Shown: positions 26,622 to 34,711 of the stretch, in pieces
Numbering within the stretch: position 1 is the first letter of the stretch
How the letters are laid out: each line of letters begins with the position of its first letter
DNA from: Neisseria bacilliformis
GTDB taxonomy: Bacteria; Pseudomonadota; Gammaproteobacteria; Burkholderiales; Neisseriaceae
NCBI RefSeq assembly: GCF_014055025.1
Contig: NZ_CP059571.1
Coordinates: 2,418,001 to 2,482,000 of the forward strand
DNA length: 64,000 nt
Reading direction: 5' to 3'
Made by a program: the position numbers and the translations under genes
Notes under the pieces: generated by a model
The model's database searches: none
The model's input: only the letters and a program-made list of their open reading frames with translations
What the model was told of the DNA's origin: nothing

Positions 26622-27596
26622 ATGAAAAAACTAGGATTCGCACTACTCACACTTTCGGCCTCCGCCGCCTTCGCCGCCACCTCCGTCCCCGATGTTTCCC
26701 CCGTTTCCGAGGGCACCCACGTCGTCATCAACATCCCGCAGCAACGCCTGTTCCTCTATTCAGACGGCAAACTCAGCAAAATCTATCCCGTCGCCGTCGG
26801 CAAAGCGATGACGCAAACCAACATCGGCTCGCACAAAATCGGCGCGAAAGCCTTCAACCCCACCTGGCACATCCCCAAATCCATCCAAAAAGAATTGAAA
26901 AACGGCATCACCAGCGTGCCGCCCGGCCCGAAAAACCCGCTCGGCCCCGTATTCGTGCGCCTGGGCGACCCCAAACTCGGCCTCGGCATCCATGGCACCA
27001 ACGCCCCCGCCAGCGTGCCCGGCGTGCGCAGCCACGGCTGCGTGCGCATGAAGTCGCCCGACGCGCTGCAATTTGCCAAAACCGTGTCCACCGGCTCGCC
27101 CGCCGACGTGATTTACCAAATGGCCGCCCTCAACGAAGACGGCGCGGGCAACCTCTGGCTGGCCGCCTTCCGCGACCCCTATAATAAGAAAAACCTCGAC
27201 ACCGCCGCCCTGCGCAAAAGCATCGCCGCATGGTCGAAAGCCAAGGGCAAAACCGTTTCCGCCAAACAAATCGACGCCGTTCTGAAAAGCCGAACCGGCG
27301 CGCTTCACTGCATCAGCTGCGGCGGCACGAAAAGCAAAATCAGCGGCGAACTCAAATCGCTGGCCTGGATTTCCGGCTCGGGCAGCCTGAGCAAAGCCAA
27401 AGCCGCCGCCAAAGCCGCCACACCGGCCGACGACCAGATTCTGCCCGAAGGCAGCGAAATCGAAATCGACGCTGATACCGACGCAGGCATCCGAACCCTG
27501 ACACCGGCCACCGCCCTACCCCCGAAAAACCGCGCCGCCTCGCAGCCCGAAGCCCCTGCCTCCGATGCCGCACAGGGCGAAGACAACCTGTTCTAA
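26622..27596 (+). CDS. L,D-transpeptidase of the YkuD family
   Basis: This 324-residue secreted protein has a signal peptide MKKLGFALLTLSASAAFAA. A YkuD domain from about residue 35 begins VVINIPQQRLFLYSDGKL and ends with IHGTNAPASVPGVRSHGCVRM, which carries the catalytic His and Cys. These enzymes make 3-3 cross-links or attach proteins to peptidoglycan in the periplasm. The C-terminal 120 residues are Ala/Lys- and Pro-rich with a CISCGG pair and look unstructured. Confidence 0.92.
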   Translation: MKKLGFALLTLSASAAFAATSVPDVSPVSEGTHVVINIPQQRLFLYSDGKLSKIYPVAVGKAMTQTNIGSHKIGAKAFNPTWHIPKSIQKELKNGITSVPPGPKNPLGPVFVRLGDPKLGLGIHGTNAPASVPGVRSHGCVRMKSPDALQFAKTVSTGSPADVIYQMAALNEDGAGNLWLAAFRDPYNKKNLDTAALRKSIAAWSKAKGKTVSAKQIDAVLKSRTGALHCISCGGTKSKISGELKSLAWISGSGSLSKAKAAAKAATPADDQILPEGSEIEIDADTDAGIRTLTPATALPPKNRAASQPEAPASDAAQGEDNLF

Positions 27597-27640
27597 CAAG
27601 CGTTTTCCGGCCTGCGGGCAACCACCGGATACAGGCCAAT

Positions 27641-27679
27641 AGGCCGTCTGAAAACTGTTTTTTGGTTTTCAGACGGCCT
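27641..27679. terminator. DUS-pair terminator downstream of the L,D-transpeptidase gene
   Basis: AGGCCGTCTGAA at 27641-27652 and TTCAGACGGCCT at 27668-27679 around a T-rich loop; A and T flanks favour termination. Confidence 0.75.
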
Positions 27680-27890
27680 ATTGCATGTAAACCGGCGCAA
27701 CAAAGGCTTTCCACCGCCTTTGCAATTAAAATCAGACGTGTGTCTTCTGCATATTTTGAGTACAAGCCAAGCCGTATGGATGTATTTCGTTTTCCGTATC
27801 CATTTATTCGGCATGGAAAGATGTCAAAACTCAGATAATTCATAACGGAATAATTTAACAAATTATGCTGATAATTTAATAATCAAAGCA

Positions 27891-27896
27891 TATAAT
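27891..27896 (+). promoter_or_regulatory. -10 element for the 27940 lipoprotein gene
   Basis: TATAAT lies 44-49 bases before the start codon in a markedly AT-rich stretch (27760-27930); there is no strong -35. Confidence 0.5.
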
Positions 27897-27939
27897 TACC
27901 GAATTACAAACTTATTTTAACAAAGTAGGTAAATTAACC

Positions 27940-28350
27940 ATGAAATCTTTATCCGTCTTTCTTGTTGCTTTGACACTTTCGGCCTGCGCCGCAACCGGAA
28001 CACAGTTTGACAGTTTCAAACAACCTTCCGAAGGCCAATCAATGATTTATGTTTACCGGCCCAAAGCGTTTATCGGTGGCGGCGTACACTTCAAAGTTGC
28101 CGCGAACGATACAATCATCGGCCGTTTGCGCAACGGAGGCTATGTGGAAAAAGAACTGCCGCCGGGAGAATATGATATTTGGGCGCAAACGGAAGCAAAA
28201 CGCAGCATATTGGTGGAATTGAAGCCGAATGAAACGCGATGCGTCAGAGCGGGCGTGAATATGGGCATGTGGGTTGGCCGACCCTATTTCGAAACCGTTT
28301 CGCTGAACGAATGCAAAAAAGGCATTCAGGGTTTGAAACAGAGTTCATAG
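27940..28350 (+). CDS. Small DUF2846-like lipoprotein
   Basis: A 136-residue protein with lipobox LTLSACAAT (Cys at about 16). SMIYVYRPKAFIGGG, IIGRLRNGGYVEKELPPGEY and VELKPNETRCVRAGV follow, the pattern of short DUF2846-type lipoproteins of unknown function. Base composition is AT-richer than the neighbours. The stop codon overlaps a fragment (AGAGTCTGTTGGCATTCA) that matches the terminal repeat of the MITE-like elements. Confidence 0.8.
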   Translation: MKSLSVFLVALTLSACAATGTQFDSFKQPSEGQSMIYVYRPKAFIGGGVHFKVAANDTIIGRLRNGGYVEKELPPGEYDIWAQTEAKRSILVELKPNETRCVRAGVNMGMWVGRPYFETVSLNECKKGIQGLKQSS

Positions 28351-28367
28351 AGTCTGTTGGCATTCAA
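28349..28367. repeat. Degenerate MITE end at the stop codon of the lipoprotein gene
   Basis: AGAGTCTGTTGGCATTCAA matches the left terminus of the elements at 5566 and 56775; nothing of the interior or opposite end is recognisable downstream. Confidence 0.5.
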
Positions 28368-28430
28368 CGTGTTGTCGCTTTACACCATAACAAGCAGGCG
28401 CAACCCAAACACCGTATCCAACCCACTACC

Positions 28431-28700
28431 GTGGCATGGATAAGTGATAAATACAAGAAAATTACCTTTGGCTACACCGCCACCATCAACGGCATGCCAC
28501 AGCAAATTACCTTCGCCGACCGCCCCAACCTTATCCGCTATCGCAACAAATTTCTCGCCATCGCCCCGCGCCACGGCGGCGCGCCCGCGTTGATAGACGA
28601 CACATTAAGCACCATTCGCGGCTTAACCCGCGCCGAGCGGCAAGATTTAATCCGCCAAATCCAAGCGTTGCTTGATGCAGAGATGGATGAGGCAGCCTGA
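28431..28700 (+). CDS. Short unknown protein, possibly a gene remnant
   Basis: The frame is open from 28239 but overlaps the lipoprotein gene there. The credible part reads WISDKYKKITFGYTATINGM, ITFADRPNLIRYRNKFLAIA and LTRAERQDLIRQIQALLDA, protein-like sequence with no family I recognise. No ATG precedes it; a GTG at 28431 is the best start, without a clear ribosome site. The gene may have lost its 5' end. The TGA stop lies inside an AGGCAGCCTGAA word, the Kingella-type DUS. Confidence 0.45.
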   Translation: MAWISDKYKKITFGYTATINGMPQQITFADRPNLIRYRNKFLAIAPRHGGAPALIDDTLSTIRGLTRAERQDLIRQIQALLDAEMDEAA

Positions 28701-28767
28701 AAAACCCCAAAGTCGTCTGAAAACAGCATGAGAAGTTTTCAGACGGCCTTACAAATGCCAAAGAACG

Positions 28768-28798
28768 CGTGCGTGGCAGAGCCACACACCCTACGGCA
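28768..28798. repeat. REP-type palindrome (GTAGGGTGTGT family)
   Basis: A single reverse copy, ACGCGTGCGTGGCAGAGCCA then CACACCCTAC, preceded by a DUS pair (about 28711-28749) of which the left word is the variant AGTCGTCTGAA. Confidence 0.65.
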
Positions 28799-28835
28799 TG
28801 CAGGCTACGCTTGCTAATCTAGTACAGCCCCTTGT

Positions 28836-29102
28836 TTAAAGCGAAGTCAGAAAAGTCAGAAATCCCAATATCACGCCGACTGCGTTGGGTATAATCAGAA
28901 TCCAGTCTTTCCGGGGTTCTTTGCTCCAACCGTACAAAACCCAAATCAGACAGGATGCTGCTGCAAACAGGGGTTGCCACGGCTGCGCCTTTGCCCCTTG
29001 CATATTGGCGATAATTTGGGGGATATAGGCGACAAATACGAAAATACCCATTGCCGCCCCTATGCTGCCGACAAAGGTATTGAATTTTGCCTTGCTTATC
29101 AT
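28836..29102 (-). CDS. SemiSWEET-type sugar transporter
   Basis: An 88-residue membrane protein with three predicted helices: FVGSIGAAMGIFVFVAYIPQ, the AAASCLIWVLYGW segment and ILIIPNAVGVILGFLTFL. The PQ motif in helix 1 and the short three-helix layout are those of bacterial SemiSWEETs, which dimerise to carry sugars by facilitated diffusion. It stands alone, flanked by Kingella-type DUS words on both sides (28690 and 29155), hinting at acquisition from another Neisseriaceae genus. Confidence 0.85.
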   Translation of the reverse strand: MISKAKFNTFVGSIGAAMGIFVFVAYIPQIIANMQGAKAQPWQPLFAAASCLIWVLYGWSKEPRKDWILIIPNAVGVILGFLTFLTSL

Positions 29103-29349
29103 GGTGGTAAGTCTCCTTTGGGGTTTAACGGTTCTGCCGTTGCCGAAACGGCGTTTCAGGCTGCCTTATTGTACCACAAAGGCAGCCCGAAAGACGGATT
29201 CCGAATCTATATCTCGTTTTGCACGGATGGTCTTGCCGGATATCTGCTGCACCTGTAAAAATCTGCCATTTCGAATAGAAAAACGGCATCGGCGGTTTTC
29301 AGACTGCCTGAAAACCTATCGGACACAGAAAGCAAGCGTAGCCTGCATT

Positions 29350-29383
29350 GTAGGGTGTGTCGCCCAAGCGACGCACGCGGTTT
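29350..29383. repeat. REP-type palindrome (GTAGGGTGTGT family)
   Basis: A forward copy reading GTAGGGTGTGTCGCCCAAGC and ending GCACGCGGTTT. Confidence 0.7.
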
Positions 29384-29572
29384 CCAATCCCCCAAAGGCA
29401 GCCTGAAAAAACCAAAACCGTTTGGCGTTTCCACCAAACGGTTTTTTCTCGGCAATCTACTTTTAACCTCGTTAAAATCTGCGGCTTTCAGGCTGCCATC
29501 CCTCCCCAGTCATCGCATCAAAAATCCCCGCATCAAAAATGATGCACAATCAATTTTTTCCCTTAAACGAAG

Positions 29573-29601
29573 AGGCCGTCTGAAAACTTTTCAGACGGCC
29601 T
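29573..29601. terminator. DUS-pair terminator downstream of tldD
   Basis: AGGCCGTCTGAA and its complement are separated by only five bases, giving a compact hairpin. A further DUS lies at the tldD stop codon. Confidence 0.65.
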
Positions 29602-29632
29602 CAACCGTATGTTTTGTATGCTTTCGCCGTTT

Positions 29633-31123
29633 TCAGACGGCCTGTGCCTCGCTGCCGCCCACGGTCAGTCCCGCGTCGATGCGCAGGGTGGGCTGGCCGA
29701 CGCCGACGGGTACGCTTTGGCCGTCTTTGCCGCACACGCCGATGCCGCTGTCGAGGGTGGTGTCGTTGCCGATCATGGAGACGTGTTTGAGCACTTCGGG
29801 GCCGTTGCCGATAATGGTTGCGCCTTTGACGGGGTATTGCAGCCGGCCGTTTTCCACCCACCACGCTTCGGAGGCGGAGAAGACGAATTTGCCGCTGGTG
29901 ATGTCCACTTGTCCGCCGCCGAAGTTGACGGCGTAGATGCCTTTGTCGAGCGAGGCGATGATTTCTTCGGGGTCGTGGGTGCCGTTTTCCATGAAGGTGT
30001 TGGTCATGCGCGGCATGGGGGCGGCGGCGTAGCTTTCGCGGCGGCCGTTGCCGGTAATCTGCGCGCCCGTCAGGCGGGCGTTGGTTTCGTCCTGCATGTA
30101 GCCTGCGAGTATGCCGTCTTCGATGAGCACGGTGCGGCGGGTTTCGTTGCCTTCGTCGTCGGTGTTGAGCGAGCCGCGCCGGCCGGCAATGTCGCCCTGA
30201 TCGATCACGGTTACCCCTTTTGCGGCCACGCGCTGGCCGATGCGGCCGGAGAACGCGCTGGTTTGTTTGCGGTTGAAATCGCCCTCCAAGCCGTGGCCGA
30301 CGGCTTCGTGCAGCAGTACGCCCGGCCAGCCGCCGGCAAGGACGACGCTCATCGCGCCGGCGGGGGCGGGGCGGGCTTCGAGGTTGGTGAGGGCTTGGGC
30401 GACGGCGGTGTCCACGTAACCGCGCACCCGTTGCCCGTCGAAGAAGGCGAGGTCGTAACGGCCGCCGCCGCCCGCGCTGCCCATTTCGCGCCTTTCGCCC
30501 TGTTTGGCGATGACGGTTACGCTCAGGCGCACCAGCGGGCGGATGTCGGCGGCGTGGCGGCCGTCGAGGCGGGCGATGTAGATCAGGTCGTATTCGCAGG
30601 TCAGCCCGGCCATGACCTGCACGATGCGCGGGTCGGCGGCTTTGGCGAGGGTTTCGATGCGTTGCAGCAGGGCGACTTTGGCGGCGGCGTCCATGCTGTG
30701 TATCGGGTTGGCGGCGGTGTGCACGCGTGGGGCGTTTTTTGCGCCGCGCCCGTTGAGGCCGTCTGAAAACTTTTCAGACGGCCTTTCCATTCGCGTGTCC
30801 CGTCCCGCCGCGCCGATGGCGCGCACGGTTTGGGCGCAGCGGCGGATGCCGTCGGCGTCGAGGCTGTCGGTGTAGGCGAAGGCGGTTTTTTCGCCCGACA
30901 CGGCGCGCACGCCCGCGCCCTGATCGATTTGGAAGCTGCCGGATTTGACCATGCCTTCTTCCAAGTGCCAGCTTTCAAAGGCGGTGCGCTGGCAGTAGAT
31001 GTCGGCGTAATCGACGTGGCACGCACCGATGAGGGCGAGGCTGCGGGCGAGTTCTTCGGCATCAAGGCCGTTGGCGGCCAGGAGGTCTTGGCGGACGGTG
31101 CGGGAGGGGTCGTTGTGTGTCAT
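29633..31123 (-). CDS. tldD: Metalloprotease TldD
   Basis: A 496-residue protein with the zinc motif HEAVGHGLEGDF (HExxxH) near residue 260 and the conserved GxxGGQVDITSGKFVF and GIGVCGKDGQ segments. TldD with TldE trims modified peptides and other substrates; tldE is not in the window. Residues 114-123 (RPSEKFSDGL) come from an inverted DUS pair at 30756-30784 inside the gene, an apparent insertion of about ten residues. The C-terminal AQAV and stop are also encoded by a DUS. Confidence 0.93.
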   Translation of the reverse strand: MTHNDPSRTVRQDLLAANGLDAEELARSLALIGACHVDYADIYCQRTAFESWHLEEGMVKSGSFQIDQGAGVRAVSGEKTAFAYTDSLDADGIRRCAQTVRAIGAAGRDTRMERPSEKFSDGLNGRGAKNAPRVHTAANPIHSMDAAAKVALLQRIETLAKAADPRIVQVMAGLTCEYDLIYIARLDGRHAADIRPLVRLSVTVIAKQGERREMGSAGGGGRYDLAFFDGQRVRGYVDTAVAQALTNLEARPAPAGAMSVVLAGGWPGVLLHEAVGHGLEGDFNRKQTSAFSGRIGQRVAAKGVTVIDQGDIAGRRGSLNTDDEGNETRRTVLIEDGILAGYMQDETNARLTGAQITGNGRRESYAAAPMPRMTNTFMENGTHDPEEIIASLDKGIYAVNFGGGQVDITSGKFVFSASEAWWVENGRLQYPVKGATIIGNGPEVLKHVSMIGNDTTLDSGIGVCGKDGQSVPVGVGQPTLRIDAGLTVGGSEAQAV

Positions 31124-31472
31124 GGTTTCTGCAACGGTTGGAATCGGGCGCGATTATACGCCATCGCCGAGCCCCCGGCAGGTGGCGGCTCGGGCAGAAA
31201 ATGCGGATCGAAGCTAAAAACATCTGATTTTCTTTCTTTATAAAACATGATGTTATGATAAAACGCCTAAAAAAATGTGTTTACAGTCTTGGTAATTGTT
31301 ATTGTTGGCGATATTATGCGCACATCGGTAACGCGCCGATGCCTTTAAACAAAGCTGTTTCAGTCATTTTCAACCAACTTCGGAGGCTTCCTTATACGAT
31401 TCAGTCTTTATTCCTCGATACTCAAAACCGAACCGGCCAAGCCCGCAGCGCATGTTGCGGGCTTGTGCTTTG
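31124..31472. other. Intergenic region between tldD and recG
   Basis: The divergent upstream regions of tldD and recG. A 72-codon open frame at 31255-31473 has no ribosome site or family similarity, and I do not accept it as a gene. The stretch around 31235-31300 is AT-rich. Confidence 0.65.
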
Positions 31473-31504
31473 AGGCCGTCTGAAACCGCGTTTTCAGACG
31501 GCCT
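31473..31504. repeat. Inverted DUS pair directly before the recG promoter
   Basis: AGGCCGTCTGAA at 31473-31484 and TTCAGACGGCCT at 31493-31504; four bases later comes the TATAAT of recG. Termination from upstream would insulate recG. Confidence 0.6.
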
Positions 31505-31507
31505 TGC

Positions 31508-31513
31508 TATAAT
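31508..31513 (+). promoter_or_regulatory. -10 element of recG
   Basis: TATAAT lies 32-37 bases before the recG ATG; the upstream DUS hairpin occupies the -35 region. Confidence 0.5.
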
Positions 31514-31544
31514 CCGCGCCTGCCCGACCGCATTCGAGCCGCCC

Positions 31545-33584
31545 ATGACTCCCGAAACCCGAAAACAGCTCAAAATCACCGACACCGCCGCCAAAAAGTT
31601 GGAAAAGCTCCATCTGCACACCGCTTGGGATTTGGTGCTGCACCTGCCGCTGCGCTACGAAGACGAAACCCACATCATGCCGCTGCAAGACGCGCCCGTC
31701 GGCGTGCCCTGTCAGGTGGAAGGCACGGTGCTGCATCAGGAAGTCATGTTCAAACCGCGCAAACAACTGATTGTGCAAATCGGCGACAACGCGGGCAACG
31801 TGTTGTTTTTGCGCTTTATTCATTTTTACCCGAGTCAGCAGAAGCAGCTGGCCGTCGGTAAACGCATTCGCGCCGTGGGCGAAATCAAACACGGTTTTTA
31901 CGGCGACGAGATGATTCATCCCAAAATACGCGATGCCGAAACCGGCGGCCTTGCCGAGAGCCTCACGCCGGTTTATCCCACCGTAAACGGGCTGAACCAG
32001 CCCACCCTACGCCGCATCATCCAGACGGCCTTAGACGACACTCCGCTGCACGACACACTGCCCGACGCGCTGTTAGGCCGTCTGAAACTGCCGCATCTGG
32101 CCGAAAGCCTGCGCCTTTTGCACGCTCCGCCGCCGAGCCTGAGCGTGCAACAGTTGTCCGACGGCGCACTGCCCGCATGGCAGCGGCTCAAATTCGACGA
32201 ACTTTTGGCGCAACAGCTTTCCATGCGGCTGGCGCGGCAGAAACGCATCAGCGGGCAGGCCGCGCCGCTGACCGGCAACGGCACGCTGTCGCAGCCCCTG
32301 TTAAACGCGCTGCCCTTCGCCCTTACCTGCGCCCAAGAAAAAGCCCTTGCCGAAATCCGGCAGGACATGGCGCAAACCTTTCCCATGCACCGCCTGTTGC
32401 AGGGCGATGTCGGCAGCGGCAAAACCATCGTTGCCGCGCTCTCCGCGCTTGCCGCCATCGAAGCCGGCGCACAAGTGGCCGTGATGGCCCCCACCGAAAT
32501 CCTCGCCGAACAGCACTTTATCAAGTTCAAACAATGGTTTGATCCGCTCGGTCTCGACATCGCATGGCTCTCGGGCAGCCAGCGCAAAAAAGCCAAAGAC
32601 GAAGCCAAAGCGCAGCTTTCAGACGGCCTGGTCAAAATCGCCGTCGGCACGCACGCCCTGTTTCAAGACGACGTGGCCTTTCAAAACCTCGGCCTCGTGA
32701 TTGTGGACGAACAGCACCGCTTCGGCGTGGCGCAGCGTCTCGCCCTCAAAAACAAAGGCCGCGACGTACACCAGCTGATGATGTCCGCCACCCCCATCCC
32801 GCGTACCCTCGCCATGAGCTTTTTCGCCGACCTCGATGTGTCCTTGATCGACGAACTCCCGCCCGGCCGCACGCCCATCCAAACCCGCCTCGTCAACAGC
32901 CTGCGCCGCGCCGAAGTCGAAGGCTACCTGCTGGGTATCTGCCGCAAAGGGCAGCAGGCATACTGGGTCTGCCCCCTGATTGAAGAGAGCGAAACCCTCC
33001 AGCTGCAAACCGCCACCGAAACTCTGGAGCAGCTTCAGACGGCCTTGCCCGAACTCAACATCGGCCTTGTACACGGCCGCATGAAAGCCACCGAAAAAGC
33101 CACCGTGATGGCCGAATTTGCCGCAGGCCGTCTGAATGTGTTGGTGGCCACTACCGTGATCGAAGTCGGCGTAGACGTACCCAACGCCGCTCTGATGGTG
33201 ATCGAACACGCCGAACGCATGGGCTTGGCGCAGCTTCACCAACTGCGCGGACGCGTCGGGCGCGGCGCGGCCAAAAGCGTGTGCGTCCTTTTGTTTGCCG
33301 AACCCTTGAGCGAACTGGCCAAAGCGCGGCTGAAAGTGATTTACGAGCACACCGACGGCTTTGAAATCGCCCGCCAAGACCTCAACATCCGCGGCCCCGG
33401 CGAATTTCTCGGCGCACGCCAAAGCGGCGTCCCCATGCTGCGCTTCGCCAACTTGGAACAGGATTTGCACCTGTTGGAACGCGCCCGCGACATCGCCCCG
33501 CAGTTAATCGAACAGAATCCCGACATCGTCAAAGCCCATTTAGACAGATGGCTCGCCAGCCGCGCCGCCTACATGGGCGCGTAA
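31545..33584 (+). CDS. recG: ATP-dependent DNA helicase RecG
   Basis: This 679-residue branch-migration helicase remodels stalled forks and Holliday junctions. The N-terminal wedge domain has the OB-fold run ending HFYPSQQKQLAVGKRIRAVG. The motor shows LLQGDVGSGKTIVAAL (Walker A), LVIVDEQHRFGVAQR (DExH), SATPIPRTLAM, ATTVIEVGVDVPNA and QLRGRVGRG (motif VI). I chose the ATG at 31545 (MTPETRKQLKI). AQLSDGLVK and QTALP stretches coincide with DUS-like words. Confidence 0.96.
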   Translation: MTPETRKQLKITDTAAKKLEKLHLHTAWDLVLHLPLRYEDETHIMPLQDAPVGVPCQVEGTVLHQEVMFKPRKQLIVQIGDNAGNVLFLRFIHFYPSQQKQLAVGKRIRAVGEIKHGFYGDEMIHPKIRDAETGGLAESLTPVYPTVNGLNQPTLRRIIQTALDDTPLHDTLPDALLGRLKLPHLAESLRLLHAPPPSLSVQQLSDGALPAWQRLKFDELLAQQLSMRLARQKRISGQAAPLTGNGTLSQPLLNALPFALTCAQEKALAEIRQDMAQTFPMHRLLQGDVGSGKTIVAALSALAAIEAGAQVAVMAPTEILAEQHFIKFKQWFDPLGLDIAWLSGSQRKKAKDEAKAQLSDGLVKIAVGTHALFQDDVAFQNLGLVIVDEQHRFGVAQRLALKNKGRDVHQLMMSATPIPRTLAMSFFADLDVSLIDELPPGRTPIQTRLVNSLRRAEVEGYLLGICRKGQQAYWVCPLIEESETLQLQTATETLEQLQTALPELNIGLVHGRMKATEKATVMAEFAAGRLNVLVATTVIEVGVDVPNAALMVIEHAERMGLAQLHQLRGRVGRGAAKSVCVLLFAEPLSELAKARLKVIYEHTDGFEIARQDLNIRGPGEFLGARQSGVPMLRFANLEQDLHLLERARDIAPQLIEQNPDIVKAHLDRWLASRAAYMGA

Positions 33585-33592
33585 ACGGCAAT

Positions 33593-33632
33593 AGGCCGTC
33601 TGAAAACGCGTTTCCACCTTTTCAGAAGGCCT
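33593..33632 (+). terminator. Imperfect DUS pair downstream of recG
   Basis: AGGCCGTCTGAA at 33593-33604 faces TTCAGAAGGCCT at 33621-33632, which has one mismatch to the DUS complement. Confidence 0.6.
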
Positions 33633-33658
33633 GTTTGCGCACGGTATCCGCCCCCCCC

Positions 33659-33771
33659 GTAGGTCGGATTCTCGAATCCGACAACCGTTGGCAAAACGGC
33701 AAAGGCCGTCTGAAATCCGCGCGGCGTTTTTTTGACGTTGGCACAATGTCGGATACAAGTATCCGACCTAC
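33659..33771. repeat. Inverted pair of REP-type palindromes (GTAGGTCGGAT family)
   Basis: GTAGGTCGGATTCTCGAATC begins the forward copy (33659-33682); the reverse copy (33748-33771) ends GTATCCGACCTAC. Each is a GTAG head plus palindrome, and a DUS word lies between them. Confidence 0.75.
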
Positions 33772-33790
33772 ATGGGCGCACAAACGCAAG

Positions 33791-33830
33791 AGGCCGTCTG
33801 AAAACGCGTTTCCGGCTTTTCAGACGGCCT
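33791..33830. repeat. Inverted DUS pair upstream of the YgjP-like gene
   Basis: AGGCCGTCTGAA at 33791-33802 and TTCAGACGGCCT at 33819-33830, 33 bases before the start codon at 33863. Confidence 0.6.
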
Positions 33831-33862
33831 CAAATACCGAATATGAAAACAGAAAACCCAAC

Positions 33863-34564
33863 ATGACCGAATTCATCCACCACCTTCCCGACGGCCGCCC
33901 CGTGCGCATCGCCGTGCGCTTTACCGCCAAGAAAAACATCATCCTGCGCCCGCTTGCCGCCGACGCGCTGCGCGTCAGCGCACCCAAATGGCTGGGGCGG
34001 CGCGGCTTGCAAGACTGGCTGGCGCAAAACGGCGAAACACTGCGGCGGACGCTGGGGCGTTGGCAGGAGCGGCCGTCTGAAAACCTTTCAGACGGCCTGC
34101 CGCAGGCGGTGTGGCTGCACGGCAGGCTGGCGCAAGTGGCAACCGATGCGGGCGTGGCGGCGGCGATGTTTGACGGGCGGCGGATTCTGCTGCCGCCCAT
34201 TGAAGCAGCCGCACAAAGGCGGCTGCTGAAAGACGCGCTATACGCCTGCGCCGCGCAAACCCTGCCGCCGCGCCTGTGGGCGCACGCGCGGCGGCTGAAC
34301 CTGCGCCCCGCCGCCGTCGCCCTCTCCGACGCCAAAACCTTCTGGGGCGTGTGCCGCGCGCGCACGGGGATACGGCTCAACTGGCGGCTGGCCGGCGCGC
34401 CCGATTTCGTCGCCGACTATGTCTGCGTGCACGAACTCTGCCACCTGCCGCACCCGAACCACAGCGCGGCGTTTTGGGAACTGGTTTCCCGCCACACGCC
34501 GCACACGCAGGCGGCGAAAGACTGGCTCAAACGGCACGGGCGCGAGCTGTTTGCGCTGGGCTAG
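33863..34564 (+). CDS. YgjP-type (DUF45) zinc metallopeptidase
   Basis: A 233-residue protein with the C-terminal zinc site VCVHELCHLPHPNHSAAFWE (HExxH plus a third His), preceded by KTFWGVCRARTGIRLNWRL, both typical of YgjP/WLM-like proteins. The biological substrate is unknown. Residues 70-79 (RPSENLSDGL) are encoded by an inverted DUS pair at 34070-34098 inside the gene. The TAG stop overlaps the left end of a short MITE-like element. Confidence 0.88.
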   Translation: MTEFIHHLPDGRPVRIAVRFTAKKNIILRPLAADALRVSAPKWLGRRGLQDWLAQNGETLRRTLGRWQERPSENLSDGLPQAVWLHGRLAQVATDAGVAAAMFDGRRILLPPIEAAAQRRLLKDALYACAAQTLPPRLWAHARRLNLRPAAVALSDAKTFWGVCRARTGIRLNWRLAGAPDFVADYVCVHELCHLPHPNHSAAFWELVSRHTPHTQAAKDWLKRHGRELFALG

Positions 34565-34639
34565 GGGCTGTCGACATTTGGTATTGCGGCGGCTTTCTGA
34601 CGCAAAATCCGCTTCGCAAACCAATTGTCAACAGCCCCT
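34563..34639. mobile_element. Short MITE-like element, copy C (77 bp)
   Basis: AGGGGCTGTCGACATTTGG at the left and, in reverse, AGGGGCTGTTGACAATTGG at the right form terminal inverted repeats. Inner sequence (GCAAAATCCGCTTCGCAAAC) matches the subterminal CGCTTCGCAAG of the 56775 element, but the shared core is absent. It begins inside the upstream stop codon. Confidence 0.62.
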
Positions 34640-34676
34640 GGGGCGTGTTGCCGCAGTGGGATCGGAGATGGAAAAG

Positions 34677-34706
34677 AGGCCGTCTGAAAAGGGTTTCAGA
34701 CGGCCT
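34677..34706. terminator. DUS-pair terminator
   Basis: AGGCCGTCTGAA and its complement with a short loop, next to the stop of the minus-strand membrane protein gene. Confidence 0.65.
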
Positions 34707-34711
34707 TCGGT

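Larger units (their letters stand above)
29103..29632. other. Intergenic region with mixed uptake words
   Basis: It has no convincing gene. TTCAGGCTGCCT at 29155-29166 and AGGCAGCCTGAA at 29396-29407 are exact Kingella-type DUS, one REP copy lies at 29350-29383, and an AG-DUS pair lies at 29573-29601. Confidence 0.75.

Noticed and set aside
31255-31473. 72-codon frame upstream of recG
   Set aside because: No ribosome site, no similarity, and it ends in repeat sequence.
33651-33660. C8 run as a phase-variable tract
   Set aside because: It lies between genes, upstream of a REP, with no promoter or reading frame that it would switch.
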